32,761 nt of DNA from positions 1-32,761 of the IMG/VR virus record IMGVR_UViG_3300048784_000146; one strand, written 5' to 3'. Below the pieces are notes generated by a model. It searched no databases, was not told where the DNA came from, and saw nothing but the letters and a program-made list of their open reading frames with translations. A program made the translations under genes and the position numbers. Position 1 is the first letter of the stretch; each line of letters begins with the position of its first letter. Below are positions 1 through 8,700 of this stretch, piece after piece. Source of the DNA: a virus.

Positions 1-120
1 CGGAAGTCGGCGTCGAAATGGCTCACGGAGATTGCCGACAAGAGGAAGGCCACGCCGGATACCACACTTGCTCGTGGCCTGGTTGCGACAAAACATACGC
101 AGTTCTGTCGCCACCTGTAG
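1..120 (+). CDS. 3' end of a truncated gene, function unknown
   Basis: The first 39 codons of the window are open in frame 1 and end at a TAG at 118-120. The peptide is basic (KSASKWLTEIADKRK near its start) and ends in QFCRHL. The start lies outside the window. A good Shine-Dalgarno stretch (GGGGAGAG) and the next ATG follow within 11 bases, which fits the end of one operon gene and the start of the next. Too little is present to name a family. Confidence 0.5.
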   Translation, partial: RKSASKWLTEIADKRKATPDTTLARGLVATKHTQFCRHL

Positions 121-130
121 GGGAGAGCGA

Positions 131-301
131 ATGATATCCGTTCTATGCGGCAACTGTCGTCACTTCAACTTCCAACACGGCCCTCGCGGACGTGGCGCAT
201 GTGAGGTGAACGGATGGGGGCCAGGCGATGGTTGTCACGGCGAACCATATTCGTGCAGTTGCAAGAAGTTTTCGGGGCCACCTGTAGGGACGCAAGAATG
301 A
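131..301 (+). CDS. Small Cys-rich protein, putative zinc-binding
   Basis: A 56-residue protein. The ATG at 131 is preferred over an upstream ATG at 32 because GGGGAGAG lies a few bases before it and the upstream part would overlap the previous reading frame. It begins MISVLCGNCRHF, with a C-x2-C pair at residues 6-9, and has further cysteines around residues 24, 35, 42 and 44 (the last two as CSC). This is typical of small phage zinc-ribbon or treble-clef proteins; metal binding is inferred, not shown. Its stop overlaps the next gene's start (ATGA), indicating translational coupling. Function unknown. Confidence 0.6.
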   Translation: MISVLCGNCRHFNFQHGPRGRGACEVNGWGPGDGCHGEPYSCSCKKFSGPPVGTQE

Positions 302-522
302 GCCGCACGGTTTGGTTGAGTGACGGCTTGGCGACGAAGGCTCATTCGATTGATGGGAAGGCGAACAGTGATATGTGGGCTACGCCGTGTGGTCAGAAAA
401 TTCAAGTCAGGAAAGGTAACACCGTGGACGAAAGGGGGATCATCATCTCGTGGGATTTGCTGAATCCCGAGCGAATGGAGTTGTGCAAGAAATGCTTTCC
501 AGGGAGCCCCGCGAATGAGTGA
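298..522 (+). CDS. Small putative zinc-finger protein
   Basis: A 74-residue protein starting at the ATGA overlap with the previous gene. It has the layout of a small zinc-finger family common in actinophages: a His in the N-terminal part (KAHS), a TPCGQ turn near residue 30, and a C-terminal LCKKCFPG with a C-x2-C pair. The paired cysteines would form a single zinc site together with the upstream Cys/His. It overlaps the next short gene. Role unknown; such proteins usually sit in early or accessory gene strings. Confidence 0.55.
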   Translation: MSRTVWLSDGLATKAHSIDGKANSDMWATPCGQKIQVRKGNTVDERGIIISWDLLNPERMELCKKCFPGSPANE

Positions 523-613
523 CCGCGACCTGATTTGCAAAAACTGCGGCAAAGAGATAGATGCGTCAGGTGCACCAGTAGAGGGGCGGGACACCTCGGG
601 CGGTGCCGGATGA
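515..613 (+). CDS. Very short putative zinc-ribbon peptide
   Basis: A 32-residue reading frame starting MSDRDLICKNCGKEID, with one C-x2-C knuckle at residues 8-11. It starts inside the end of the previous gene (8-base overlap) and its stop overlaps the start of the next (ATGA), so it fits the tight overlapping chain of this region. With only one knuckle it could bind metal as a dimer. It may also be a non-coding gap, since it is very short. Confidence 0.35.
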   Translation: MSDRDLICKNCGKEIDASGAPVEGRDTSGGAG

Positions 614-747
614 AGCGCACGATCTTCGCTCTGACGCTGACGTTCGTGGCGTTCGTCTATGGGGCAATTCTCGCCTCGCATGAGTACACGCAACCACCCG
701 TCGACCACGCGCCTTACTACCAACTATGGGAATCGACCTACCGATGA
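610..747 (+). CDS. Small membrane-anchored or secreted protein
   Basis: A 45-residue protein starting at the ATGA overlap with the previous frame. Residues 1-22 (MKRTIFALTLTFVAFVYGAI) form a positively charged N-terminus followed by a hydrophobic segment, so it is either a single-pass membrane protein or a signal peptide with a short exported tail. The tail is rich in Tyr, Pro and His. It overlaps the next gene by ATGA. A holin or spanin role is possible given the Rpf-like gene two genes downstream, but there is no positive motif. Confidence 0.45.
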   Translation: MKRTIFALTLTFVAFVYGAILASHEYTQPPVDHAPYYQLWESTYR

Positions 748-1022
748 TGAGTGATCAAGAGTTACCTGGCATGTGGTCCCACACCGATTTCGAGGGCGGT
801 GACCCGGATGAGCGCTCTTACGCCGAACGCGGCTGGCCAGCCGTCTACCAGGTCGATTGTTTCCAGTGCTCGCTCTGGCGCACCTTCGATCAGGAATCCG
901 ACGCCCAAGCCTGCCGCGATTCGCATCGCCATCGCGGGGCCACCATTCGCAAGATTTGGCGCACCTACCTGGAGGAGAGAGGAGGTGAACCAACAGTGAC
1001 TGACAAGCGGTTGAATGCGTAA
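744..1022 (+). CDS. Putative zinc-finger protein
   Basis: A 92-residue protein. The ATG at 744 overlaps the previous stop (ATGA); another ATG follows at 747, and an upstream in-frame ATG at 726 is less likely because it lies within the preceding gene. The centre reads VDCFQCSLWRTF and then a Cys and a His-x-His (SHRHR), a C-x2-C...H-x-H spacing like small phage zinc fingers of the kind 'C..C.w....s...A......H'. The C-terminus is basic. It is probably a nucleic-acid-binding accessory protein; no specific target can be given. Confidence 0.5.
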   Translation: MMSDQELPGMWSHTDFEGGDPDERSYAERGWPAVYQVDCFQCSLWRTFDQESDAQACRDSHRHRGATIRKIWRTYLEERGGEPTVTDKRLNA

Positions 1023-1045
1023 CATCCCTCGGACAAGGATTTCAC

Positions 1046-1387
1046 ATGATAAAGAAGTTTCTCTACCTACTAGTTACTGTTGTTTCATTCTCGGCGTTTG
1101 GAAATGCAGCGGGGGCTGCTCACACCTTGGTCAGCCCCTCGATCATGCAACGGGTCCTACGGGTCCACGATTGTGAGGAACCGGGCAACTGGAACGTTGA
1201 CGGGCCACGCTACTACGGTGGTTTAGGTTGGCTATCGGCCACCTGGCTCGCTTGGCGGGCTCCCGATTTCCCACTTAACGCTGCGTTAGCCACTCCTGAA
1301 CAACAAGCCTGGGCGATGGACCACTTCGTTGCGAGCGCTGAGCATGGGTGGTGGCCCGATCAAGCGGGCTGCACCGGGGGGTATTGA
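1046..1387 (+). CDS. Secreted Rpf-like transglycosylase domain protein (putative endolysin)
   Basis: A 113-residue protein with an N-terminal signal peptide (residues 1-25: MIKKF, a hydrophobic core, then GNAAGAAH). Residues 39-109 match the resuscitation-promoting-factor transglycosylase fold, a lysozyme-like domain that cleaves glycan strands of peptidoglycan: DCEEPGNW (Cys43, Glu44 aligning with the Rpf C-E catalytic Glu), YYGGLGWLSATW (residues 56-67), LATPEQQAWA (81-90) and GWWPDQAGC, where Cys109 would pair with Cys43. The key Glu and both cysteines are kept, so it is probably active. It is short compared with host Rpf proteins and carries no LysM or other wall-binding domain. A SD-like AAGGA precedes the ATG. 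It is the only wall-degrading enzyme recognised in the window. Confidence 0.8.
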   Translation: MIKKFLYLLVTVVSFSAFGNAAGAAHTLVSPSIMQRVLRVHDCEEPGNWNVDGPRYYGGLGWLSATWLAWRAPDFPLNAALATPEQQAWAMDHFVASAEHGWWPDQAGCTGGY

Positions 1388-1415
1388 CGACTTGCTGTGC
1401 TTAAATGGGTTTGCA

Positions 1416-1664
1416 ATGAACGGGGCCGGTGGTGAGGAAATCTGGTGGCTAGACACGCCATGCAGCGGCAAGGGCGAACTCTTCTTCTCCCAGCACCCCC
1501 GCGACATCGAACAAGCGCGACTGATCTGCCACTCAAGTTGTTTGTCGCGTGAGCAATGTTTGCAGTACGCGCTCGATCATCACGAACAGACGGGTGTGTG
1601 GGGTGGCGAATCGGGTCGATCTCGACGTCGTATCGCACGTCTAAGGAGAAAACCGCCAGCGTGA
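1416..1664 (+). CDS. whiB-like: WhiB-family iron-sulfur transcriptional regulator
   Basis: An 82-residue protein with the complete WhiB signature: Cys16, Cys38, Cys42 and Cys48 (C...C-x3-C-x5-C) to hold a 4Fe-4S cluster, the aromatic run IWWLDTPC, the glycine turn GVWGG at residues 60-64, and a basic C-terminal tail RRRIARLRRK for DNA contact. WhiB proteins bind region 4 of the primary sigma factor. They are confined to Actinobacteria and their phages; mycobacteriophage TM4 carries one that alters host division and excludes superinfection. Start choice is uncertain: ATG 1416 has no SD, but an extended -10-like TGCTTAAAT lies at 1398-1406, so the message may be almost leaderless. An alternative TTG at 1392 has GGGGGG upstream. 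Confidence 0.85.
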   Translation: MNGAGGEEIWWLDTPCSGKGELFFSQHPRDIEQARLICHSSCLSREQCLQYALDHHEQTGVWGGESGRSRRRIARLRRKPPA

Positions 1665-1670
1665 TAAGAT
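1662..1670 (+). promoter_or_regulatory. Candidate extended -10 promoter for the fibre-gene operon
   Basis: TGATAAGAT lies at 1662-1670, across the end of the WhiB-like gene, and fits TGnTAnnnT. A start about 7 bases downstream would give a leader of roughly 24 nt containing CTGGAGG before the ATG at 1701. No clear -35 box is visible 17 bases upstream. Confidence 0.4.
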
Positions 1671-1700
1671 TCCTTCAGGCTACCCCTGGAGGCTAAGACC

Positions 1701-2732
1701 ATGACCGCAACCGTTGTTAAGTTCGGAAACGCGAAACCCAAGAACGTCAATCACAACTTCCCCTGTGTTTCGTACGTGCACGTTCCAGAAGAGAACGACC
1801 ACGACCCCGACATCGACATTGAGGCGCTGCGCTCACACGTAGCCAACGCCTACGCCTACAAGAACGGCGTGACGAACTTCCCCGGAGCCGAGTCGCTGCT
1901 TGAAGTCGTGGCCCCCGGTTCGATCTGGACGGAGTTGGCGAACGAGGACCCCACGTGGGTGGCCTCCGACGACGACAACCAACTAGCCGCAGCGTTCGCC
2001 GCCTGGTACAACTGCCCGCTGGGCGAGCCCGATGACGTCGAGGAAACGTACTACACCAATCGAGGAGCCCCGGGCGTCAAGATGTCGCCCGGACCCGTCG
2101 ATCTCCTGGTGAACTCTGGTTATGACCTCGTATCGAAGCAGACGGGTGGTGGCGGCATCTACACCGCGACCGGCACCGCGACCGCGACGTCCGCGACGTC
2201 GTTGACGAACACGGGCGCGGCCTTCTCCACCTCGCTGGTGGGCCAGATGGTCTGTACGCCCACGGTCTATGGCGTGATCGAATCCGCGACCGCTACGGTC
2301 CTTACCATTGACCGCTGGTACAACTACACCACACCGGGTGGTGCGGCGGGCTCCACGCCGGCCGGCACCACGACCTACGTAGTTACTCCCGGCAACGCAC
2401 CTGCTTTGTTTATGGGCGTATCTACCACGAACTCGGCGTCGAGTGCCACGGACACGACCATGGCGGGCGAGATCACGACTGCAGGTGGTGGCCTGATTCG
2501 CGCCATCGCGACGTACGCTCACACGGCCTCGGCCTCGACCTACACCCTGGCCAACACCTTCACCGCGAACGGCACCGACTCACTGCCCGCGACGGTCTAT
2601 CGCATGGGGTCCTTCATATCGATGGTTTCGGGCTGGGCGGGTTCGATGATGCTGGAAACCTTGCTCAACGCATCCGCGACCATCACGACCTCCGGTGACG
2701 CGGTTACGGTCACTGACACTGTAACGGTCTAA
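1701..2732 (+). CDS. Thr/Ala/Gly-rich virion protein, putative fibre or decoration protein
   Basis: A 343-residue protein with a good SD (CTGGAGG) in front of the ATG. Residues about 1-145 form a more ordinary acidic domain. From about residue 150 the composition changes to Thr/Ser/Ala/Gly-rich beta-type sequence (GIYTATGTATATSATSLT, then YGVIESATATVLTIDRWYNY), a style seen in phage tail-fibre and head-decoration beta domains. The C-terminus ends in alternating short beta stretches (VTVTDTVTV). It is the first of a run of such proteins (1701-9612) upstream of the terminase, so it is probably part of the virion surface. No enzyme motif is visible. The exact family is not recognised. Confidence 0.6.
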   Translation: MTATVVKFGNAKPKNVNHNFPCVSYVHVPEENDHDPDIDIEALRSHVANAYAYKNGVTNFPGAESLLEVVAPGSIWTELANEDPTWVASDDDNQLAAAFAAWYNCPLGEPDDVEETYYTNRGAPGVKMSPGPVDLLVNSGYDLVSKQTGGGGIYTATGTATATSATSLTNTGAAFSTSLVGQMVCTPTVYGVIESATATVLTIDRWYNYTTPGGAAGSTPAGTTTYVVTPGNAPALFMGVSTTNSASSATDTTMAGEITTAGGGLIRAIATYAHTASASTYTLANTFTANGTDSLPATVYRMGSFISMVSGWAGSMMLETLLNASATITTSGDAVTVTDTVTV

Positions 2733-2739
2733 CCCGCAG

Positions 2740-3009
2740 GTGGCCAACTGCGGGCAAACCGAGGACCGGCGCTCGGACGAGTTTTACGAAGACACCTGCG
2801 AGTTGCACCCCTTCGGGTGCCACACGCGGGTCGTCGCCCTCGGTGTGGAGGTCCACGACACGCCCGCCTACAAGCGACCGCCGACTCCCGGCGCACTTGA
2901 AGCCGAAGCGTTCGACCCCGAGATTGCCGAGACTGAGATGAAACTCCTCGCGTTGCGCGTGAATCGCCAACTCGCTCACGACGAAGCGTTCCAGCGGGGG
3001 GCGAACTGA
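2740..3009 (+). CDS. Hypothetical protein, Cys-bearing N-terminus
   Basis: An 89-residue protein with a GTG start at 2740, 7 bases after the previous stop, and its stop overlapping the ATG of the next gene. The N-terminal half has cysteines at about residues 4, 19 and 26 (ANCGQ, DTCELHPFGCH), which could bind metal. The C-terminal half is helical and charged (DPEIAETEMKLLALRVNRQL). It has no recognised domain. Its position between fibre-like genes suggests a virion or chaperone role, but that is only context. Confidence 0.5.
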   Translation: MANCGQTEDRRSDEFYEDTCELHPFGCHTRVVALGVEVHDTPAYKRPPTPGALEAEAFDPEIAETEMKLLALRVNRQLAHDEAFQRGAN

Positions 3010-3551
3010 TGTTGCACCTACCCCACGTCGAGGAGCACCGCTGGCACGACCGCGAGATCGAGCGCATCGCGAAGCGTTGTCGCGGTGGCGTGGCGATGCA
3101 GCGCGACTACTCGGTGGACTCGGGTGCCATCGCGATCACGGCGGGCACGGCGCTCTACATGCTCGGCGTCAAGACCGCGAGCACCTGCCCCATCGACATC
3201 ATCGGCATCATCTTCGGCGGCGACTCGCAGAACGCGGGCTCGATGAAGGTCGAGGCGGTGACGTGGACGAGTGACGGCACCGGTACGTCATCGACCCCCA
3301 AGCCCTACAACGGTGACGCGCAGTTGCTCACCACGCCGACCACGACCGCGAAGGTGAACTACACCGTGGCCCCGACCGGCACCATCACCGTCATTCGCAC
3401 CTGGGTCCAGTACGTGCCGGTGGGAACGTTCGAGTTGCTCCTGCCGCTCGGTCGCGAGTACACCATCCCGATCTCGACCTACTATGGTCTGCGCATCACC
3501 TCGACCACCGCATCATTCAACGCCAACGCTGCGCTGATCTTCGAGGAATAG
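3009..3551 (+). CDS. Putative virion protein, single beta-sandwich
   Basis: A 180-residue protein starting at an ATG that overlaps the previous stop by one base. The first 35 residues are charged and helical (VEEHRWHDREIERIAKRC). The rest is a compact predicted beta domain with short alternating hydrophobic strands (IDIIGIIFGG, MKVEAVTW, GTITVIRTWVQYV, YYGLRITSTTASFNANAALIF). The pattern is that of a small phage beta-sandwich attached to the virion. It sits in a four-gene overlapping run with the neighbouring fibre-type genes. No catalytic residues stand out. Family not recognised. Confidence 0.55.
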   Translation: MLHLPHVEEHRWHDREIERIAKRCRGGVAMQRDYSVDSGAIAITAGTALYMLGVKTASTCPIDIIGIIFGGDSQNAGSMKVEAVTWTSDGTGTSSTPKPYNGDAQLLTTPTTTAKVNYTVAPTGTITVIRTWVQYVPVGTFELLLPLGREYTIPISTYYGLRITSTTASFNANAALIFEE

Positions 3552-3553
3552 CG

Positions 3554-5725
3554 ATGTCGCTCTGGCGGCGTCTGGTGGCGTGGTGGTTCGCGGCTGACCG
3601 CAAACCCGTGTCGCACTATCGCGTGCCGCAAGACCACTTCGACAAGTGGGGCCAGTACATCATCAAAGACCCGAAGATCGCGCGGGCCGCTCGTTACGCG
3701 AAGAACCTCGGCGCGACGATGACTGCGGTAACGTTCGCCACGCCAGTGACGACAACTCCCACGCACACGATCACGAGTTTCACGATGGCTTTCACCGGGG
3801 TCACGAGTGGGCAACCCATCGTGATCTACGTCACGAGCAGTGGCGCATCGCCAACGCTCGCGCCGACCTTCAGTGACAATTTCAGCACGTCCTACACCTA
3901 TACCTTCCTCGGCCTCACTGGGCAGAGCGGGTTGAGTGGTCGCGCTCAGTTGTACGCCGTGGTCGCGACTGGCGGCTCGGGGACCTCGGGCACCGTCACT
4001 GTCGCGGGTCTATCAAGCAATTCAGGGTGGTACTACAGCGGTTGGGGCGCGTCCGCGATTGGTGCGTCAACGGCGGCGGGCATCAAGTGTCTTGACTCCT
4101 GGGCCTTGACCTATGCGCCGTCTGGTTCGGCTTCTGGACAGTGCCCACCCCTGGTCCCCGCGACGTCGAATGATGGCGTCATCATCGCGGCATTTCAAAA
4201 TACTGCCTCAGGTTCTATAACAGTGGCCCCGCCGAGTTCACCTTGGGGGCAAACGGCGACCGCCACTGGTGGGTCCGTTGGTGGAATTGCGACTCAGAGT
4301 GGGCCAACCATCAACGCGGCCATCAGTGCTCCTTGGTCGTTCAACGATGAATCCGGTTCAACCGACGACACGACCTACGCCACGGTCATGCTCCTGCCCT
4401 TGGGCCAGGCCCCTCTCACCGGACCCATCGGCTCCCTCGTCACCGGCGCGGCCTTAGCGACCCTCGCGGTCTCGCCCTACCTCGCGGGTGACGCACTCGT
4501 GCTCTTCGCTATCAACGAAAGCAACTCCGAGGATTTGTTGACGACCGTGAGTGGTGGCGGTGTCGGGTACTGGAATAGAGCGGTCTACTTGCAGGGAATA
4601 ACCTCGTATTCAATCGAAATCTGGTGGGGGGTGGTCACGACGGCGGGCGCGTCCACGATCACCGTGACGAACCCCAACACGACCTACACAAATCAGTATC
4701 TTGCGGTTCAAGAGTTCAGGGGCGCGGGCACCGGCACGTGGACTAATGATGGTCTGCCGGTCACTCAAACCGGCACGGCGGCGTCGTGGGCCACGACATC
4801 ACTCACACCCACGACTGGCACCGATATCTGGATTAGTTCCGCTGCCGGGGGCTTCTCCCTCACTGGCTCACTGACCAACGTGGTGTACCCGAACATTGTG
4901 GGTGGTGACTGGGGTTTGGCCACCGGCCTCGCTTATGGCGCGGTCACTTCAGCGACCTCGAACACCTGGACTCAGGGCTCCTCGCTGGCGTATCTCTCGC
5001 TCGCGATGCTCTTGACGTATCAACCCAACGCCTGCGCTCCAGTCGGTGAGTGGGTGACCAATGGGTCCCAAACGCTCGCGGTCACGATAGCCAACATCGG
5101 TGACTTGTTAGTCGTGGCTTGGGGCGATACCGGGGATAATGGCCCTCTGTTGAGCGTGTCGGGCGGTGGTGTGACGACGTGGATTAAGGCCAAGGCGGAG
5201 TTCAGCGCCGCCAATTACTCGGCGGAGATTTGGTACGGCGTCACGACATCGACCGGCTCCCAAACGATCACGGCCACCAACACCACGAGCACTTATGACA
5301 CCAACAGTGCGATAGGTGCCGTCGAGTACACGGTCGCCAGTACGGGTACCTGGTCGCTCGATGGAACGAACACCAACTCGGGCACCGCCACATCGGGCAC
5401 CTTCCCCTCAATCACCCCCACGGGGAACTTCGAGTTGTACTTCGCCGCGCTGAGCACGCTGACTTCTATGACTATCGGCCAAGGTGCGGGGGGCGTCAAT
5501 CTCGGTTTTCAATCTGCCATCGTGAACCTCACCGCTGAACGCCAAGGCTTGATCTTCACCACGAGTGCGAATAACAGCGTGGCGCAGGCCCCGACCTGGA
5601 CGGCGGCTAACCACCCTTACGCCGGGGCGTCAGCGGTGTTCAAGTTCACGCCGTCCTCGAAGGGCGCTCCCGTGCAGCCCAAGATTCCGACCTCCCAGGC
5701 GGCGCACACCGCGAGCCTTCAGTAG
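3554..5725 (+). CDS. Large multi-domain beta-repeat virion protein
   Basis: A 723-residue protein starting 2 bases after the previous stop, with GAGGA just upstream. Residues 1-55 are charged and aromatic (MSLWRRLVAWWFAADRK, DHFDKWGQYIIKDPK). The rest is Thr/Ser/Gly-rich beta sequence made of about three related units of roughly 200 residues. The second (about 287-490) and third (about 492-710) clearly align: GDALVLFA/GDLLVVAW, SGGG, YSIEIWWGV/YSAEIWYGV, STITVTN/QTITATN, GTWTNDG/GTWSLDG. The same unit appears once in the tail protein at 29756, which shares TWSLDG. This looks like a surface fibre or carbohydrate-binding array. The exact ligand cannot be read from sequence. Confidence 0.65.
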   Translation: MSLWRRLVAWWFAADRKPVSHYRVPQDHFDKWGQYIIKDPKIARAARYAKNLGATMTAVTFATPVTTTPTHTITSFTMAFTGVTSGQPIVIYVTSSGASPTLAPTFSDNFSTSYTYTFLGLTGQSGLSGRAQLYAVVATGGSGTSGTVTVAGLSSNSGWYYSGWGASAIGASTAAGIKCLDSWALTYAPSGSASGQCPPLVPATSNDGVIIAAFQNTASGSITVAPPSSPWGQTATATGGSVGGIATQSGPTINAAISAPWSFNDESGSTDDTTYATVMLLPLGQAPLTGPIGSLVTGAALATLAVSPYLAGDALVLFAINESNSEDLLTTVSGGGVGYWNRAVYLQGITSYSIEIWWGVVTTAGASTITVTNPNTTYTNQYLAVQEFRGAGTGTWTNDGLPVTQTGTAASWATTSLTPTTGTDIWISSAAGGFSLTGSLTNVVYPNIVGGDWGLATGLAYGAVTSATSNTWTQGSSLAYLSLAMLLTYQPNACAPVGEWVTNGSQTLAVTIANIGDLLVVAWGDTGDNGPLLSVSGGGVTTWIKAKAEFSAANYSAEIWYGVTTSTGSQTITATNTTSTYDTNSAIGAVEYTVASTGTWSLDGTNTNSGTATSGTFPSITPTGNFELYFAALSTLTSMTIGQGAGGVNLGFQSAIVNLTAERQGLIFTTSANNSVAQAPTWTAANHPYAGASAVFKFTPSSKGAPVQPKIPTSQAAHTASLQ

Positions 5726-5731
5726 GCGTCG

Positions 5732-8700
5732 ATGGCTAGGTTCGGGCGCACTCAGACCCAGGCGGTCTTCCGGTCGATAGCGCGTAAGCGGCAGCAACTC
5801 GCTCGCACGGCCACCGATTCTATTTCGATCAGCGACAGCGCGAGTCGCTCGCAGGCGCTCGCCCGCACCAGCACCGATTCGATCAGCGTTAGCGATTCGA
5901 CGTCGCGCACTACCGCTTTCGTTGGGCGCACGTGCACCGATTCGATCTCGATCAGCGACACGGCCTCACGCTCCGCAACCACGCGCACGCGCACCTGCAC
6001 GGACTCGATTTCGATCAGTGATGTAGCCTCCCGTACTCAATCGCTGGTTGGCCGTACTGGCGCTGACTCGATCTCGATTACAGACTCACCAGCCCGCACC
6101 TTCACCTACGTGCGCAACTGCACGGACACCATTTCCTTCTCTGACGTCGCTACTCGTGCGGCCCAGGCATTCGTGCGCTCAGCCACCGATAGCATCGCAC
6201 TTACTGATTCCCCGACCCGTTCCTTCACCCAAATTCGAACTGCCACCGATTCAATCTCGATCACGGACGTCGCCACGCGGTCAGCGACCTCCTATTCGCG
6301 CACCTGCACCGATAGTATTGCGCTTACCGACTCTGCAAGCCGCGCCATCACGCAGACGCGCACGGCCAGCGACAACATCTCAATCTCGGACACCACGACG
6401 CGGGCTGCGCAAACTATCGCCCGTACGGGCACCGATTCGATCTCGATTGGCGACGTTGCTATTCGCGCACCATCACTTACTCGCACGTGCACCGACTCGA
6501 TCTCCATATCCGACACCGCCAACCGATCAGCGCAGTCCTTCACGCGGACGGCTACCGATTCAATCAGTGTCTCGGACAGCGCATCGCGTGCGCAATCCAT
6601 CACCCGCACAGCCACGGATTCGATCTCCATTAGCGATGTGGCGACGCGCTCGGCGGTCACCTTCACGCGCACTACTACTGATTCGATCTCGATTTCCGAT
6701 TCTGCTAGTCGCTCCTTCACGAGAGTTCGCACCACCACGGATTCGATCACAGTCTCCGATGCGACCACCCGCGCATCAATCACCTTCACGCGCACGTGCA
6801 CCGATTCAATCTCGATCAGTGATAACGCCACGGGCGTCTACATTCCGGGCTCGCGAACGGCCACCGATTCGATCTCCGTTAGCGATTCGGCTTCGCGTAC
6901 TCAATCGATCACGCGCACCGCCATCGATGGTATCTCGATCTCGGACGTCGCCACGAGGTCAGCGCAAGCGTTCACTAGGACGGCCACCGACTCGATTTCC
7001 ATCAGTGACTTGGCATCGCAGGTTAGTCCCGTATTCCGCACCACCACCGACAGCATCCCGATCTCGGATGTGGTCACTCGTTCGGCACAATCCCTAGCAC
7101 GCACCACTACCGACTCGATCACAGTCTCTGACTCTAGCGCTAGAACCCAAGCCTTTACGCGTACCACTACTGACAGTATCTCAGTTTCCGACGTCGCCAC
7201 CCGTTCTTCGACATCCTTCACTCGCACCGCAACCGATAGCATCTCGATCAGCGACGCTACGACGCGCTCCGTACAGTCTCTCACCCGCACCACTACTGAC
7301 AATATCTCGATCTCGGACTCGGCATCGCGTGCATTCACCCGTACTCGTACTCTAACGGATTCGATCTCCGTCAGTGACGTGGCCACTCGCACGGCGCAAT
7401 CTTTCATTCGCATCGCCAGCGACGTCTTCTCCTATTCGGACATTGCCTATCGCGCCCCATACACCCCGCGTACTCAGACCGACTCAATACCGATTTCGGA
7501 TGTCGCTTCTCGGGCCTCTCTATCATTCAACCGCACCCTCACCGACTCCGCATCTCTTACCGACTCCGCATCTCGTGCTTACGCCCTATCACGAACGGCC
7601 ACTGATTCGATCTCGATCTCGGACGTTGCAGCGCGCTCTACCCAACTCCTTCTACGTACCGCCACTGACTCAATCTCGATCAGCGATACCGCGTCGCGTA
7701 CGTTTACACGAGTTCGCACTCTAACCGATAGTATCGCATTAACCGATTCCGCTAGTCGCACCATCAGCCAGACGCGAACGGCTACGGATTCCGTCGCATT
7801 GACCGATTCCGCTAGTCGAACACAATCAGCCTTCGTGCGCACCTGCACGGATAACGTCGCCATCTCGGACTCCGCCACGCGCTCGTTCACGCGCATTCGA
7901 ACGACCACCGACAACATCTCGATTACGGACGTCGCAAGTCGTGCGGTCTTCACCTTCACGCGTACTGCGACCGATAGTGTCGCCATCTCGGACTCGGCAT
8001 CACGCACGCAGACCATCACCCGCACGTGCACGGATTCGATTACTCTCACGGACTCAGCATCCCGCTCGTTCACCAGGACTCGCACCACCACTGATTCCAT
8101 CTCCGTTTCCGACGTCGCCGCCCGCTCCTCGCAAACGTTCACTCGCACCACTACTGACTCCATCTCGATCAGCGACTCGGCATCACGCACGTTTACGCGT
8201 ACTCGCACCACGACGGATTCGATCTCCATATCCGACGTCGCTACCCGTGGTGCCCTGCTATTCGCTCGCACCACCACGGACTCCATCTCGCTCACGGATT
8301 CGGCAACGGGAGGTGGCGTACGCACTCGCACGGCGACTGATTCGATTGCAGTCTCGGATGTAGCGACCCGTAGTGCGTTCACGCGTACTCGAACTGCCAC
8401 GGACTCCATCACGTTCTCCGATACTGCTAGTCGTTCCTTCCTCGAATCACGCACTTGCAGCGATTCCATAATTGTCTCGGATTCCGCATCGCGGACCTCA
8501 CCGCGCACGCGCACTTGCGTAGATTCCGTGTCAATCACGGATTCCGCTACGCGCTCATCACTGGCCTTCACTCGCACTGCTGTCGATTCGATCTCGATCT
8601 CGGATACGTCGAGTCGTAACGCCGCACGTACGCGCACCTGCACTGATTCCGTGACTGTCTCCGATAGCGCTAATCGCTCATCCTTGGCGCGAACTCGTAC

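Noticed and set aside
1983-2522. Arg/Gly-rich minus-strand frame opposite the 1701-2732 gene.
   Set aside because: Off-frame composition; the plus-strand gene has an SD and an ordinary protein pattern.
6048-7097. 349-codon plus-strand frame rich in Arg, Ser and Pro inside the repeat gene.
   Set aside because: Shifted frame of the same tandem repeat; composition is that of an off-frame reading.
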